From contig JALIRH010000124.1 of assembly GCA_023055505.1 (NCBI GenBank), positions 621,501 to 685,500 of the forward strand: 64,000 nt of DNA. The letters run 5' to 3'. The translations under genes and the position numbers were made by a program. The notes beneath the pieces were generated by a model. The model was given only the letters and a program-made list of their open reading frames with translations, searched no databases and was not told where the DNA came from. This DNA comes from Callipepla californica brunnescens. Taxonomy: Eukaryota > Chordata > Aves > Galliformes > Odontophoridae. Position 1 is the first letter of the stretch; each line of letters starts with the position of its first letter. Positions 11,310 to 22,387 of this stretch are shown here, piece by piece.

Positions 11310-11811
11310 CAGGCAGGAAATTAGAAATGCAAAAGCCCAGCTCCAACTTAGACTGGCTACTGCAGTAAAGCAGAGCAAAAAATCCTTTTACAAATATATG
11401 AACAGTAAAAGATCTAAGGAGAATTTCTCTCCTTTACTTGATGCGGCAGGGAATGGAACCACAGAGGATAAGGAAAAGGCTGAGGTTCTCAATGCCTTCT
11501 TCACGTCTCTCTTCAATAGACAGATCAGTTAACTCAGGATACTTTTTGCCCTGACCTGGAAGTCTGGGACGAAGCGCATCATACACCCCCTGTGATCCTA
11601 GCAGAGACAGTCAGAGACCTGCTCCTCCATCTGAACTGCCGCAAGTCCATGGGACCAGATGGGATCCAACCAAGGGTGCTGAGGGAGCTGGCAGAGGTGA
11701 TTGCCAAGCCGCTTTCTGTCATCTATCAGCATTCCTGGTCATCTGGAGAGGTCCCACAAGATTGGAGGCTTGCCGATGTGACTCCCATCTACAAAAAAGA
11801 CCGTAAGGAAG
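11310..11811 (+). mobile_element. CR1 LINE fragment (ORF2 reverse transcriptase start)
   Basis: The plus strand encodes the CR1 ORF2 region: FYKYMNSKRSKENFSPLLD, AEVLNAFFTSLF and then MGPDGIQPRVLRELAEV with WRLADVTPIYKKDRKE, the start of the RT domain. Stops near 11530-11580 break it. CR1 is the dominant LINE of birds. The fragment is cut at 11811 by insertion of the ERV-L LTR; the rest of the RT is not seen downstream. Confidence 0.85.
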
Positions 11812-12072
11812 TGTCATGGTTTTATGATTTTTTGGTACTGGTATTCCACATCATGGCATCATGTGGTGCATTGGGAGTCAGGGAGAAAACTACATTCCCC
11901 AGAGGACTTGGCAATGCTTTGTATTTTTTCACGTGTTTTCCGCTCAGAGGGAACAGATAAAAACTCTCTGCGGTCACGGGACATTCTCTCTTTCCTCTAG
12001 GATCACTTAGGAGTGGGTGCTCGCTGCCGTCCGCCTTCAGCGTTAGCGCAAGGCCTTCGGTTTATCAGGCAC

Positions 12073-12109
<37 letters not shown>

Positions 12110-12352
12110 TACTCGTTTTGTTTGATTCATTGGGCTTAATTCCAAATTGTATTGCATTATACTGTGTTATTTACTTCCTGATGTCTTATTTAGTAAATTA
12201 GCTTTTCCCCCTCAGATCGTTGCCGCTGTTTTGTTTTGGGGCTTATCTCCCTTTTTCCCTTTCCCCCTTCCCCTTGTCCGGGGTGTGGGCCTGTGGGTCT
12301 CCTTCCTCGGTTGTCGCAGGGCCGGGCTGAACCGGCTCACAAACCCCTGACA
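11812..12352 (+). repeat. 5' LTR of ERV-L-like element
   Basis: Starts TGTCATGG and ends CCCCTGACA, 541 bp, immediately before the primer site. It contains GATAAAAAC as a TATA-like box (about 11957) and a CT dinucleotide run (about 12074-12105). The solo LTR at 41164 aligns over most of its length but has a shorter CT run and an extra stretch of about 70 bases near its start. Confidence 0.88.
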
Positions 12353-12356
12353 TTTT

Positions 12357-12374
12357 TGGCGCCCAACGTGGGAC
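12357..12374 (+). other. Primer-binding site, tRNA-Lys(1,2) type
   Basis: TGGCGCCCAACGTGGGAC matches the complement of the 3' end of tRNA-Lys(1,2) at all but about one of 18 positions. It starts four bases after the LTR end. Confidence 0.75.
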
Positions 12375-12479
12375 ACAACCAGCTGCCTTAGCCAGACAGA
12401 GACAAACTTTTAGAGTACATCTCTGTCTGTTGTTAACAAGCTTATCTGTACTGCAAGTGCTGTACAGCAAAACACGACC

Positions 12480-13001
12480 TTGAAGTCCGGGCGTACTGTC
12501 AGTTGTTTTGGGATATCTGTAAACTTCTTTTGGGTACTGCCAGATTGTTTTAGTACAAGAAAAAAAAATAATAATAATAAAAAGATGTCTTTTCTGTTTC
12601 TGTTAAAACTGCCCTTACAGGGATTGTACTTCACCGCTTTTTCCCTCTTAATGCTCAAAACGTACTGGAACTTGGTTAAGTTTGCCATTCTGTTCCATTG
12701 GGTCTGGTCCCTGTATGATAAATTAAAAGCAATGATAGAGGAACCTGCCAGATCCCAGGGCACCCCAGCTAATGGAACAAAGGATAACATGTTAACGAAC
12801 CATGTGATGTTTGAATGGGTATCCAGGTTCCCCTCTCAGTTTTTTATGAATTTTCAAGATCACAGCTTAGGGATGGTGTTAATAATTGGGATATTAGTCC
12901 TCCTGCATGTAGTAGCACTTTACATCATGTGCAGGAAGCTTCTCCCAGAAACAGAGAATGTTGAATGGCAGGGAGAGTGGAGAGTTTTAGGAAAGAAATG
13001 A
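12480..13001 (+). CDS. ERV-L pre-gag open frame with membrane segment(s), unknown function
   Basis: The open frame is 173 codons; the more likely start is the ATG at 12585, with A at -3, giving 138 residues. It lies between the primer site and gag. Near the N-terminus is a hydrophobic region (LLKLPLQGLYFTAFSLLML). Near the C-terminus is a clear membrane helix (GMVLIIGILVLLHVVALYIM) followed by CRKLLPE. This suggests a small one- or two-pass membrane protein. I do not recognise the family. It has no retroviral Gag or Env motif, and a run of AAT/AAA codons precedes the second start. It could be an accessory gene or chance retention in a leader. Confidence 0.5.
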   Translation: MKSGRTVSCFGISVNFFWVLPDCFSTRKKNNNNKKMSFLFLLKLPLQGLYFTAFSLLMLKTYWNLVKFAILFHWVWSLYDKLKAMIEEPARSQGTPANGTKDNMLTNHVMFEWVSRFPSQFFMNFQDHSLGMVLIIGILVLLHVVALYIMCRKLLPETENVEWQGEWRVLGKK

Positions 13002-13165
13002 GAAGGATGGGGACACCCGGTGTCATGGGATCTTTCTCCTGAACAATTGCAGGATCCTGAGGAGCTAGGCCTGTATCTGAGTAAAGGGTGCTGCGGCTCA
13101 GAAAGATCTGAGGTGGAACACTTATCTGGGGCTTGGCCTATGCTTACTGAGGTTTATATACTATT

Positions 13166-14242
13166 ATGAAGAGAGAGAGTGTCCAAACTGAGGCCCAAAC
13201 CAAAGAGGAAAACCTCCCGGTCACACCTGACCAGCCAAAGGAAGCACCAGTATCAAAGTCAGTTGCCCCTGTGGAAGGCAAGAAATGGAAACGTGTGTCC
13301 TCGCGCCTAGAACGCAAAGAAGAGGTGCCGAAAGAAGAGGAAGATATAGGTGAGGGGGTGGCCACAACCCCATCACCATCGAGAAAGGCAACAAAGAAAA
13401 GTGAGAGACATGGAGAAGAAAGTGATGATGAAGGTGAAGAGAAAGTTAAAGTTACGACGTTTCGTTGGCCCGTGAAAATGTCTGAGATCCAAGGCTCAAG
13501 AAAGGAGTTTATTCGACGTCCAGATGAGAGTATTGTCACTTGGTTGCTTCGGTGTTGGGACAACCGGGCCAACAGTGTGTCCCTTGATAGTAACGAAGCT
13601 CGCCAACTAGGAAACATTGCCCGAGATCCGGCTGTCGACAGAGGAATCAGCAGGTATATGGATGGAATCGCCAGCCTCTGGCAACGAATGCTAGTAGCTG
13701 TGAGGGAAAGATATCCCTACAAGAGTGACCTGGCACCTAAAGTGAAAAGGTGGAAAACTATTGAGGAAGGCATCCAGTATTTGAGAGAAACAGCTGTGGC
13801 GGAAATGCTGTATGATCCCACCTTTGATCCTGACGATCGGGACCATGATCCGGAGAAAGTAAGGAGTACACCCGAAATATGTCAGAAGCTTTCAAAGTCA
13901 GCACCAGAAAGGTACGCCGGTACACTAGTGACAACGTTCAACAGATATGAGGACCAAGACAGAAAACCCCCAGTTTTTGAACTAATTCTTACACTTCAAA
14001 ACTTCAAACAAAAATTTCCGCCGCCATACACGTCCATTTCAGCCATATCAAAGTTAGAAGGACAAATGGAAGATATACTGGGAAAATTATCCCAACTGAT
14101 TGATAGGGTTGAATCGGTTGCAGCTATCAGAAGCAAACGCCATCCTGCTCGAGCAAATGACAGCACTAACTTCACTAACTTCATGTCGCGTGCGGCTTTG
14201 TGGAGTTACTTACGTGCAAATGGAGAAGATATGAAGGAATGA
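13166..14242 (+). CDS. ERV-L-like gag, apparently intact
   Basis: A 358-codon uninterrupted frame begins at ATG 13166, directly after an in-frame stop. The first about 95 residues are Lys/Glu-rich and low complexity. A capsid-like region follows, including FIRRPDESIVTWLLRCWDN and NEARQLGNIARDPAVD, a pattern of ERV-L-type Gag proteins. Near the end is a predicted helical heptad region (LEGQMEDILGKLSQLIDRVE). No CCHC knuckle is visible, as is usual for ERV-L. Gag would form the capsid. This is the best preserved viral gene here; ERV-L gag domains have been reused by hosts elsewhere, but nothing here shows that. Confidence 0.82.
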   Translation: MKRESVQTEAQTKEENLPVTPDQPKEAPVSKSVAPVEGKKWKRVSSRLERKEEVPKEEEDIGEGVATTPSPSRKATKKSERHGEESDDEGEEKVKVTTFRWPVKMSEIQGSRKEFIRRPDESIVTWLLRCWDNRANSVSLDSNEARQLGNIARDPAVDRGISRYMDGIASLWQRMLVAVRERYPYKSDLAPKVKRWKTIEEGIQYLRETAVAEMLYDPTFDPDDRDHDPEKVRSTPEICQKLSKSAPERYAGTLVTTFNRYEDQDRKPPVFELILTLQNFKQKFPPPYTSISAISKLEGQMEDILGKLSQLIDRVESVAAIRSKRHPARANDSTNFTNFMSRAALWSYLRANGEDMKE

Positions 14243-14446
14243 CATCAAAAACCCACCCCTGCACTGCGAGTACGGGTGAGAGAATTACAACACAGACCAA
14301 CTACCAGCGAAGTTGTTCCCGTCACTACAGGTAATGAATAGAGGGGCCCTGCCCTCAGCCAGAGGAGGGAGAGGGATAATAGAGTGTATTGGACTGTGTG
14401 GATTCGGTGGCCTGGCACATCAAACCCACAGAAATAGGAGGCACTG

Positions 14447-14677
14447 GTGGATACTGGTGCACAATGTACTCTAACGCCTTCAAGTTATAAAGGGGCAGAA
14501 TTGATTCATCTCTCTGGAGTGACTGGCGGCTTTCAGGAATTGTCTGTGCTGGAGGCAGAAATAAGCCTCACGGGTAAAGACTGGCAGAAGCATCTTATAG
14601 TGATTGGACAGGGGGCCCCACGCATACTTGGTATAGACTATCTCAGAAGGGGGCACTTTAAGGATCCCAAGGGGTAG
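14447..14677 (+). pseudogene. ERV-L-like protease, ends at premature TAG
   Basis: The protease active site is present as VDTGAQCTL just around the frame start, with catalytic Asp kept, and the flap-like end has APRILGIDYLRRG. A TAG at 14675-14677 interrupts a frame that continues unchanged into RT, and another TAG lies upstream near 14427. The 14243-14446 interval between gag and protease has no open frame of its own. Confidence 0.78.
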
Positions 14678-14701
14678 CGATGGGCTTTTGGAATAGCTAC
14701 T

Positions 14702-15655
14702 GTGGACACAGATAGCATTAAGCAACTATCTGTTTTACCTGGCCTGTCAGAAGATCCATCTGTTGTGGGGTTGCTACAAGTGGAGGAGCAACAGGTACCA
14801 ATTGCTACAAAAACGGTGCACAGACGGCAGTACCACACCAACAGGGATTCCTTGCTCCCCATTCATCATCTGATTCGTCAGCTAGAGAGCCAGGGAGTGA
14901 TCAGCAAAACTCACTCCCCGTTTAACAGCCCCATATGGCCAGTGCGTAAAGCCAACGGAGAATGGAGGTTGACGGTAGATTACCGTGGCCTGAACGAAGT
15001 CACACCTCCACTGAGTGCTGCTGTGCCAGACATGCTTCAACTCCAGTATGAACTGGAGTCAAAAGCAGCCAAGTGGTATGCCACCATTGACATTGCTAAC
15101 GCCTTCTTTTCAATTCCCTTGGCCACAGAATGCAGGCCACAGTTTGCCTTCACCTGGAGAGGCGTTCAGTACACCTGGAACCGTTTGCCCCAGGGGTGGA
15201 AGCACAGCCCAACCATTTGCCATGGGTTGATCCAAACTGCATTGGAACAGGGTGCTGCTCCTGAGCATCTGCAGTACATCGATGATATTGCTGTATGGGG
15301 CAATACAGCAGAGGAAGTTTTTAAGAAAGGAGAGACAATAATACAGATCCTCCTGCGAGCTGGCTTCGCTATTAAGCGAAGCAAAGTGAAAGGACCTGCA
15401 CAAGAAATTCAGTTCCTAGGCATAAAGTGGCAAGATGGACGTCGTCACATCCCAACAGATGGGATTGACAAAATTACTGCCATGTCTCCACCCACCAGTA
15501 AGACAGAGAGCCAAGCTTTTCTGGGTGTAGTGGGATTTTGGAGACTGCATGTTCCAAACTACAGCCTCATTGTGAGCCCCCTTTATCAGGTGACCTCTGG
15601 AAGAAGAATGATTTTGTGTGGGGCCCTGAGCAGCAGCAGGCTTTTGAGCAAATGA
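14702..15655 (+). pseudogene. ERV-L-like reverse transcriptase, frameshifted at the end
   Basis: The RT fingers and palm are well preserved: LRQLESQGVIS-like entry, WPVRKANGEWRLTVDYRGLN, WYATIDIANAFFSIPL (first catalytic Asp), LPQGWKHSPTICHGLIQ and YIDD (15275-15286) with the second and third Asp. The frame is the same as the protease before the TAG at 14675. After PLYQVT (about 15590) the proper sequence continues in another frame (from about 15596), so a one-base indel breaks the gene there; the last about 20 residues of this frame are not RT. Confidence 0.85.
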
Positions 15656-16231
15656 AGCAGGAGATAGCCCGTGCCGTGGCCCTGGGGCCAGTGCGGACGG
15701 GACAGGATGTAAAGAACATCCTCTACACTGCTGCTGGAAAGGAAGGTCCCACTTGGAGTTTGTGGCAAAGAGCTTCTGGAGAGACCCGAGGCCGACCCCT
15801 TGGTTTCTGGAGTCGAGCATACAGGGGGTCTGAGGAGCGCTACACTCCAACTGAGAAGGAGATCTTAGCCGCATATCAGGGGGTTCGAGCTGCTTCTGAA
15901 GTAATCGGTACTGAAACGCAGCTCCTTCTGGCACCTCGACTGCCAGTACTGAACTGGATGTTTAAAGGAACAGTTCCCTCTACCCATCATGCTACTGATG
16001 CCACTTGGAGTAAGTGGATTGCGCTGATTACACAGCGAGCTCGGATGGGGAACCCCAACCGTTCAGGAATCCTGGAGGTGATCATGGACTGGCCTGAAGG
16101 TAAAAAGTTTGGAACAACACCAGCAGAGGAGGTGTCACGTGCTAAAGAAGCCTCACCATATAATGAACTAACAGAAGATGAAAAGAGATACGCCCTGTTC
16201 ACAGATGGATTGTGTCGCTTTGTGGGAAAGC
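15590..16231 (+). pseudogene. ERV-L-like RT connection and start of RNase H, truncated
   Basis: Continuing in the shifted frame: NDFVWGPEQQQAFEQMKQE, then PLGFWSRAYRGSEERYTPTE and a long connection region, up to YALFTDG at about 16189-16209, the opening of RNase H with its first acidic residue. Then CRFVGKPD runs into satellite DNA at about 16232. The rest of RNase H and all of integrase are missing. Confidence 0.8.
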
Positions 16232-19200
16232 CCGATTGCTGCCCCATAGCTGCCCCATAGCCTCGCCATAGCTTCCTCTTAGATGCCCCACTGCAGCCCC
16301 ATAGCTGCCTCACTGCTGCCCCATCGCTGACCCACTACTGCCTCACTGCTGCCCCATAGCTTCCCAATAGCTGCCTCACCGTTGCCGCATATCTGCCCCA
16401 TAGCCTCCCCACAGCCTCCTCACAGCTACCCAATAGCTGCCTCACTGGTGCACCATAGCTGCCCCAGAGCCTCGCCATAGCCTCATCATAGCTGCCCCAC
16501 TGCTGCCCCATTGCTACCTCCCTGCTGCCCCATAGCCGCCCCATGGCTGTCTAATACCCGCCCCATAACTGCCCTATAGCCTCCCCGTAGCCTCCTCATA
16601 GCTGTCTCACTGCTACCCCATAGCTGCCTCATAGCCGCCCCATAGCCACCCCATAGCTTCCTCACTGCTGCCCCATAGCTGCTCCATAGCCTCCCCATAG
16701 CCTCCTCAGAGCTGCCCCATAGCTGCCCTATAGCCTCCTCATAGCTGTCCCACTGCTGCCCCATAGCTGCCCCGTGGCTGCCTCATAGCTGTCAAACTGC
16801 TGCCCCATTGACGCCCCATAGCTTCCTCACTGATGCACCATAGCTGCCCCATAGCCTCCCCATAGCCTCTTTATAGCTGCCCCACTGCTGCCCCTTAGAT
16901 GCCCAATGGCTGCCTCATAGCCGCCCCGTAGCTGCCCCACTGCTGCCCCATAGCCTCCCCATAGCCTCTTCATAGCTGCCTCACTGCTGCCCCACAGCCG
17001 CCCCATGGCTGCCTCATACCTGCCCCATAGCTGCCTCATAGCCGCTCCATAGCTGCTGCATAGGCTCCTCGGAGCTGCCCCATAGCTTCCTCAATGCGGC
17101 CCCAGAGATGCCCAACTGCAGCCCCATGGTTGCCTCATAGCTTTTCCATAGCTGCCCCATAGCCTCCCCATAGCCGCCCCATAGCTGCCTCACTGCAGCT
17201 TCATAGCTGCCCCGTAGTCTCCCCATAGCCTCCTCATACCTGTCCCATCGCTGCCTCTCTGCTGCCCCATAGTTGCCCCGTAGCCTCCTCAGAGCTACCC
17301 CACTACTGCCCCATACCTGCCCCACTGCTGCTACATATCCACCCCATAGATGTCTCACTGGTGTCCCATTGCCACCCCATGGCTGCCTAATAGCCGCCCC
17401 ATTGCTGCCCCACTGCTGCCCCATAGCTGCACCATGGCTGCCTCATAGCTGTCCAATACCTGCCCTATAGCCTACCCATAGCCTCCTCATAGCTCTCTCA
17501 CTGCTTCCCCATAGTTGCCCCATGGCTGCCTTGTAGCCGCCCCATAGCTGGTCCATAGCCTCCTCTTAGCTGCCCCACTGCTGCCCCATAGCCGTTTGAT
17601 GGCTGCCCCATGGCTACCCCATAGCTGCCCCACTTCTGCCCCATAGCCTCCCCATAGTCTCCTCATAGCTGCCTCACTGCTGCCCCATAGCTGCCTCATA
17701 ACTGCAAAACTGCTGCCCCATTGCCGCCTCGTAGCTTCCTCACTGATGCACAATAGCTGCCCCATAGCCTCCCCATAGCTTCCTCTTAGCTGCCCCACTG
17801 CAGCCCCATAGCTGCAGCACTTATGCCCCATAGCTGACCCACTACTGCCTCACTGCTGCCCCATAGCCTCCCCATAGCTGCCTCACTGCTGCCCCTAGCT
17901 GCCTCACTGGTGCCCCAGACGTACCCCATGGCTGCCCCATAGCCTCCCCATAGCTGCCTCACTGGTGCCCCAGACGTACCCCATGGCTGCCTCATAGCCG
18001 CCCCATAGCTGCCCCATTACTGCCCCATAGCCTCCCCATACTTGCCCCATAGCTGTCTCACTGCTGCCCCATAGCCACCCCATAGCTGCCTCCCTGCTCC
18101 ACCATAGCTTCCCTATGTCTGCCTCATCGCCACCCCATAGCTGCCTCATAACCTCTCGATATCTGCTCCATAGCTGCCCCACTGCTGCCCCATACCTGCC
18201 CCATAGCCTCCCCATAGCCGTCCCATAGCTGCCTCACTGCTGCCCCATGGTGCCCAATACCTGCCCAATAGCTGCCCCACTACTGCCCCATAGCCGCTCT
18301 ATAGCTGCCTCATCGGCTTCCCATAGCCTCCTCATAGCTGCCTCATTGCTGCCTCACTGCTGCCCAATAGCTGCCCCATAGCCTCCCCATAGTCTCCTCA
18401 TAGTTGCCCCACTGCTGCCCCATAGACGCCCCATAGCTGCCTCACTGCTGCTTCATAGCTGCCCCATAGCCTCCCAATTGCCTCCTCTTAGCTGCCACAC
18501 CGCTGCCCCAGAGCTGCTTGATAAGTGCCTCATACCTGTCCCATAACTGCCTCACTGCTGCCCCATAGCCTCCTCATAGCCTCCTCATATCTGCCCCACT
18601 GCTGCTCCATATCCGCCCCATAGCTGCCCGACTGCTGCCCCGTAGCCTCCCCATAGCTGCCTCACTGGTGCCCCAAAACTGCCTCACTGCTGCCCCATAG
18701 CCTCCCCATAGCCTCCTCATAGCTGCCCAACTGCTGCCCCATAGCTGCCTCACTGCTTCCCCACTACTGCCCCATAGCCTCCTCATAGCTACCTCATATC
18801 TGCCCCACTGCTGCTCCATATCCGCCCCATAGCTGCCCGACTGCTGCCCCGTAGCCTCCCCATAGCTGCCTCACTGGTGCCCCAAAACTGCCTCACTGCT
18901 GCCCCATAGCCTCCCCATAGCCTCCTCATAGCTGCCCAACTGCTGCCCCATAGCTGCCTCACTGCTTCCCCACTACTGCCCCATAGCCTCCTCATAGCTA
19001 CCTCATAGCTGCCTCACTTCTGCCCCTTACCTGCCCCACTACTTCCCCATAGCTGCCCCACTAATGCCCCATAGCTGCCCCATAGCCTCTCCTGAGCCGC
19101 CACATAGCTGCCTCACTACTGCCCCATAGCTGCCCAACTGCTGCCTCATAGCTGCCAAACTACTGCCCCATAGCCGCCCCAAAGCTGTTTCAAATCTGCT

Positions 19201-21943
19201 CCATAGCTGCCCCATAGCCTCCTCATAGCTGTTCTATAGCTAGCTCACTGCTGCCCCATAGCTGCCCCATAGCCTCCCTATAGCTTCCTCTTAGATGCCC
19301 CACTGCGGCCCCATAGCTGCAGCACTAATGCCCCATAGCTGACCCACTACTGCCTCACTGCTGCCCCATAGCTTCTCAATAGCTACCTCAACGTTGCCAC
19401 ATATCTGCCCCATAGCCTCCCCACAGCCTCTTCATAGCTACCCAATAGCTGCCTCACTGGTGCACCATAGCTGCCCCAGAGCCTCGCCATAGCCTCATCA
19501 TAGCTGCTCCACTGCTGCCCCATTGCTACCTCCCTGCTGCCCCATAGCCGCCCCATGGCTGCCTAATAGCCGCCCAATAGCTGCCCCACTGCTGCCCCAT
19601 TGATGCCTTATATCTTCCCAACTACTGCCACATAGCCACTATATACCTGCCCCATAGCCTCCCCATAGCCTCCTCAGAGCTGCCCCATAGCTGCCCTCTA
19701 GCCTCCTCATAGCTGTCCCACTGCTGTCCCATAGCTGCCCCGTGACTGCCTCATAGCTGTCAAACTGCTGCCCTAAAGACGCCCCATAGCTTCCTCACTG
19801 ATGCACCATAGCTGCCGCACAGCCTCTCCATAGCCTCTTTATAGCTGCCCAACTGCTGCCCCATAGCTGCCTCACTGCTTCCCCACTACTGCCCAATAGC
19901 TACCCCATAGCTGCCTCACTGCTGCCCCATATCTGCCCCACTACTTCCCCATAGCTGCCCCACTAATGCCCCATAGCTGCCCCATAGCCTCTCCTGAGCT
20001 GCCACATAGCTGCCTCACTACTGCCCCAACTGCTGCCCAACTGCTGCCTCATAGCTGCCAAACTACTGCCCCACAGCCGCCCCAAAGCTGTTTCAAATCT
20101 GCTCCATAGCTGCCCCATAGCCTCCTCATAGCTGCCCAACTGCTGCCCCATAGCTGACTCACTGCTAACCCATAGCTGCCCCATGGCTGCCTTATAGCCG
20201 CACCATAGCTGCTTCACTGCTGCCACATATCTGCCCCATAGCCGCCTCATAACTGCCTCACTGCTGCTTCATAGCCGCCCCATAGCCTCCTCATAGCCTC
20301 CTCATATCTGCCCCACTGCTGCCACATAGCTGTCTTACTACTGCCCCATACCTGCCCCACTGCTGCTCCATATCCGCCCCATAGCTGCCCGACTGCTGCC
20401 CCATATCTGCCCCATAGCCTCCTCATAGCTGTTCTAAAGCTAGCTCAATGCTGTCCGATAGCTGCCCCATAGCCTCCCCATAGCCTCCTCTTAACTGCCC
20501 CACTCGGCCCCATAGCTGCAGCACTAATGCCCCATAGCTGACCGACTACTCCCTCATTGCTGCCCCATAGCTTCCCCATAGCTACCTCACCGTTGCCACA
20601 TATCTACCCCATATCCTCCCCACAGCCTCCTCAAAGCTACCCCATAGCTGCCTCACTGTTGCACCATAGCTGCCCCATAGCCTCTCCATACCCTCCTCAT
20701 TGCTGCCCCATAGCTGCCCCATAGCTTCCCCACAGCCTCCTCATAACTGTCCCATTGGTGCCCCATAGCTGCCCCATGGCTGCCTCACTGGTGTACCATA
20801 GCTGCCCCATGGCTGCCTCACTGGTGTACCATAGCTGCCCCGTAGACTCACCATAGCCTCATCATAGCTTCCCAACTGCTGCCCCATTGCTACCTCCCTG
20901 CTGCCCTATAGCTGCCCCATAGCTGCTCCATAGCCTCCCCATAGCCTCCTCATAACTGCCCCACTAATGCCCCATAGCTGCCGCACTAATGCCCCATATT
21001 GGACTCTCTACTCCCTCACTGCTGCCCCGTAGCCTCCCTATAGCTGCCTCACTGGTGCCCCATATCTGCCTCACTGGTGCCCCATAGCTGCCCCATAGCT
21101 TCCCCACAGCCTTCTCATAGCTGCCTCACTACTTCCTCACTGCTGCCCCATAGCTTTCTCATAGCTACCCCATAGCTGCCTCACTGCTGCCCCATATCTG
21201 CCCCACTACTTCCCCATAGCTGCCCCACTAATGCCCCATAGCTGCCACATAGCCTCTTAATAACCGTCCCATATCTGCCCCACTGCTGCTCCATTGCCTC
21301 CCCATAACCTCCTCATAGCTGACCCATAGCTGCCCCATAGCTACCTCACTGCTGCCCCATACGTGCCCCATGGCTGCCTAATTCCCGCCCCATAGCTGCC
21401 CCACTGCTGCCTTATATCTGCCCAACTACTGCCACATAGGCGCTCTATAGCTGCCCCATAGCCTCCCCTTAGCCTCCTCATAGCTGCCCCATAGCTAGCT
21501 CTCTGCTGCCACATAGCTTCCCCATAGCCTCCTCATAGCTGTCCCACTGCTGCCCCATAGCTGCCAAAATGCTGCCCCAAAGCCGCCCCATAGCTTCCTC
21601 ACTGATGCACCATAGCTGCCCCATAGCCTCCCATAGCCTCCTTATAGCTGCCTCACTGCTACTCCATAGCTCCATCACTGCTGCCTCATAGCTGCCCCAC
21701 TACTGCCTCATAGCTGCTTGATGGCTGCCTAATAGCCGCCCCATACCTGCCCCACTGTTGCCCCATAACTGCCCCATGGCTACCCTTAGAGCTGCCCCAC
21801 TTCTGTCCCATAGCTGCCCCATAGCTGCCCCACTGCTGCCCCGTGGCTGCCTCATTTCTGCCCCATACCTGCCTTACTGCAGCCCCATAGCCGCCCCATA
21901 GCCACCCCATAGCTGCCTCATATCCTCCCCATAGCCTCCTCAT
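16232..21943. repeat. 11-bp minisatellite/satellite block 1 (TGCCCCATAGC)
   Basis: About 5.7 kb of tandem 11-bp units. The main variants are TGCCCCATAGC, CTCCCCATAGC, CTCCTCATAGC, TGCCTCACTGC and TGCCCCACTGC. Eleven bases is not a multiple of three, so every minus-strand frame reads the same 11-residue cycle (of the type GQLWGSYGAAM), and many stop-free minus-strand frames arise; they are repeat by-products unless expression is shown. Longer-range copies exist (209 bp and 902 bp periods). No unique gene lies inside. Confidence 0.93.
18587..19004. repeat. Higher-order duplication, 209-bp period (19 x 11 bp)
   Basis: The segment holding CTGCTCCATATCCGCCCC near 18602 recurs at 18811, and nearly every base between agrees, giving two adjacent copies of 209 bp. 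The period is exactly 19 basic units, so the copy was made in register with the 11-bp array. End points are approximate to a few units. Confidence 0.8.
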
Positions 21944-22105
21944 AGATGTTACAAGTGCTAGGGGAAAAAAGAGAGCGCCGCGCGGCCCCGGAATCCTGCC
22001 CCGCCCCTCCCCCGCTGCCGCTGCCGCTGCCGCTGCCCCTGCCCAGCCCCACCCCTAAAGCTCACAGTGCCTCCCGTACAGCCGCCGCCGCCGCTCCAAC
22101 GTGCG

Positions 22106-22119
22106 GTTTCCGCGGCAAC
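22106..22119. promoter_or_regulatory. RFX X-box-like site
   Basis: GTTTCCGCGGCAAC fits the imperfect palindrome GTTNCC-N2-GGCAAC bound by RFX factors. Prediction from motif only. Confidence 0.4.
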
Positions 22120-22180
22120 GGAGCCGCCGCCGCCGCCGCCGCTCCAACGCGCGGTTTCCGCAGTTTCCGCAGTTTCCGCG

Positions 22181-22194
22181 GTTCCCACGGCAAC
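22181..22194. promoter_or_regulatory. RFX X-box-like site, better match
   Basis: GTTCCCACGGCAAC differs little from the palindromic X-box GTTGCCATGGCAAC. It sits in a related repeat copy of the same CpG island, about 200 bases before the SGF29 start. Confidence 0.45.
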
Positions 22195-22387
22195 GGAGCC
22201 GCCGCCGCCGCCGCCGCTCCAACGCGCGGTTTCCGCGGTTTCCGCGGCGCCGCCACCGCCGCCGCCATAGTACTCCACCGCTCCGTTCATCTGCGGGGGG
22301 GGGGACTTCCGTTTCCGGCTTCCGGGACCGGCGCACGCGTAGTGCTATTCCCAGAGCCGCGCGCAGTGGGGGTGGGGCTGTTCGGCC

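Larger units (their letters stand above)
11812..16231 (+). mobile_element. ERV-L-like endogenous retrovirus, 3'-truncated in RNase H
   Basis: Order on plus: LTR (11812-12352), tRNA-Lys-type primer site (12357-12374), a pre-gag open frame (to 13001), gag (13166-14242), protease (from 14447), RT with YIDD (15275-15286) and the first residues of RNase H. The Gag and RT style (WRLTVDYRGLNEVTPP, YIDDIAVWG) is that of avian ERV-L-type elements. One in-frame TAG and one frameshift break pol. Integrase, any env and the 3' LTR are gone: the element stops where the 11-bp satellite starts. A solo LTR of the same family is at 41164-41737. Confidence 0.87.
21944..22387. promoter_or_regulatory. CpG island with GCC repeats, SGF29-side promoter
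   Basis: A sharp change to GC- and CpG-rich unique sequence. It holds three related copies of a block with a (GCC)n run, CTCCAACGCGCGG and TTTCCGCGG (22080-22262), then ETS-like ACTTCCGTTTCCGGCTTCC (about 22306-22325). This lies just upstream of the SGF29 start codon at 22388 and fits a TATA-less housekeeping promoter. Open frames on both strands in the GCC region are composition artefacts. Confidence 0.7.
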
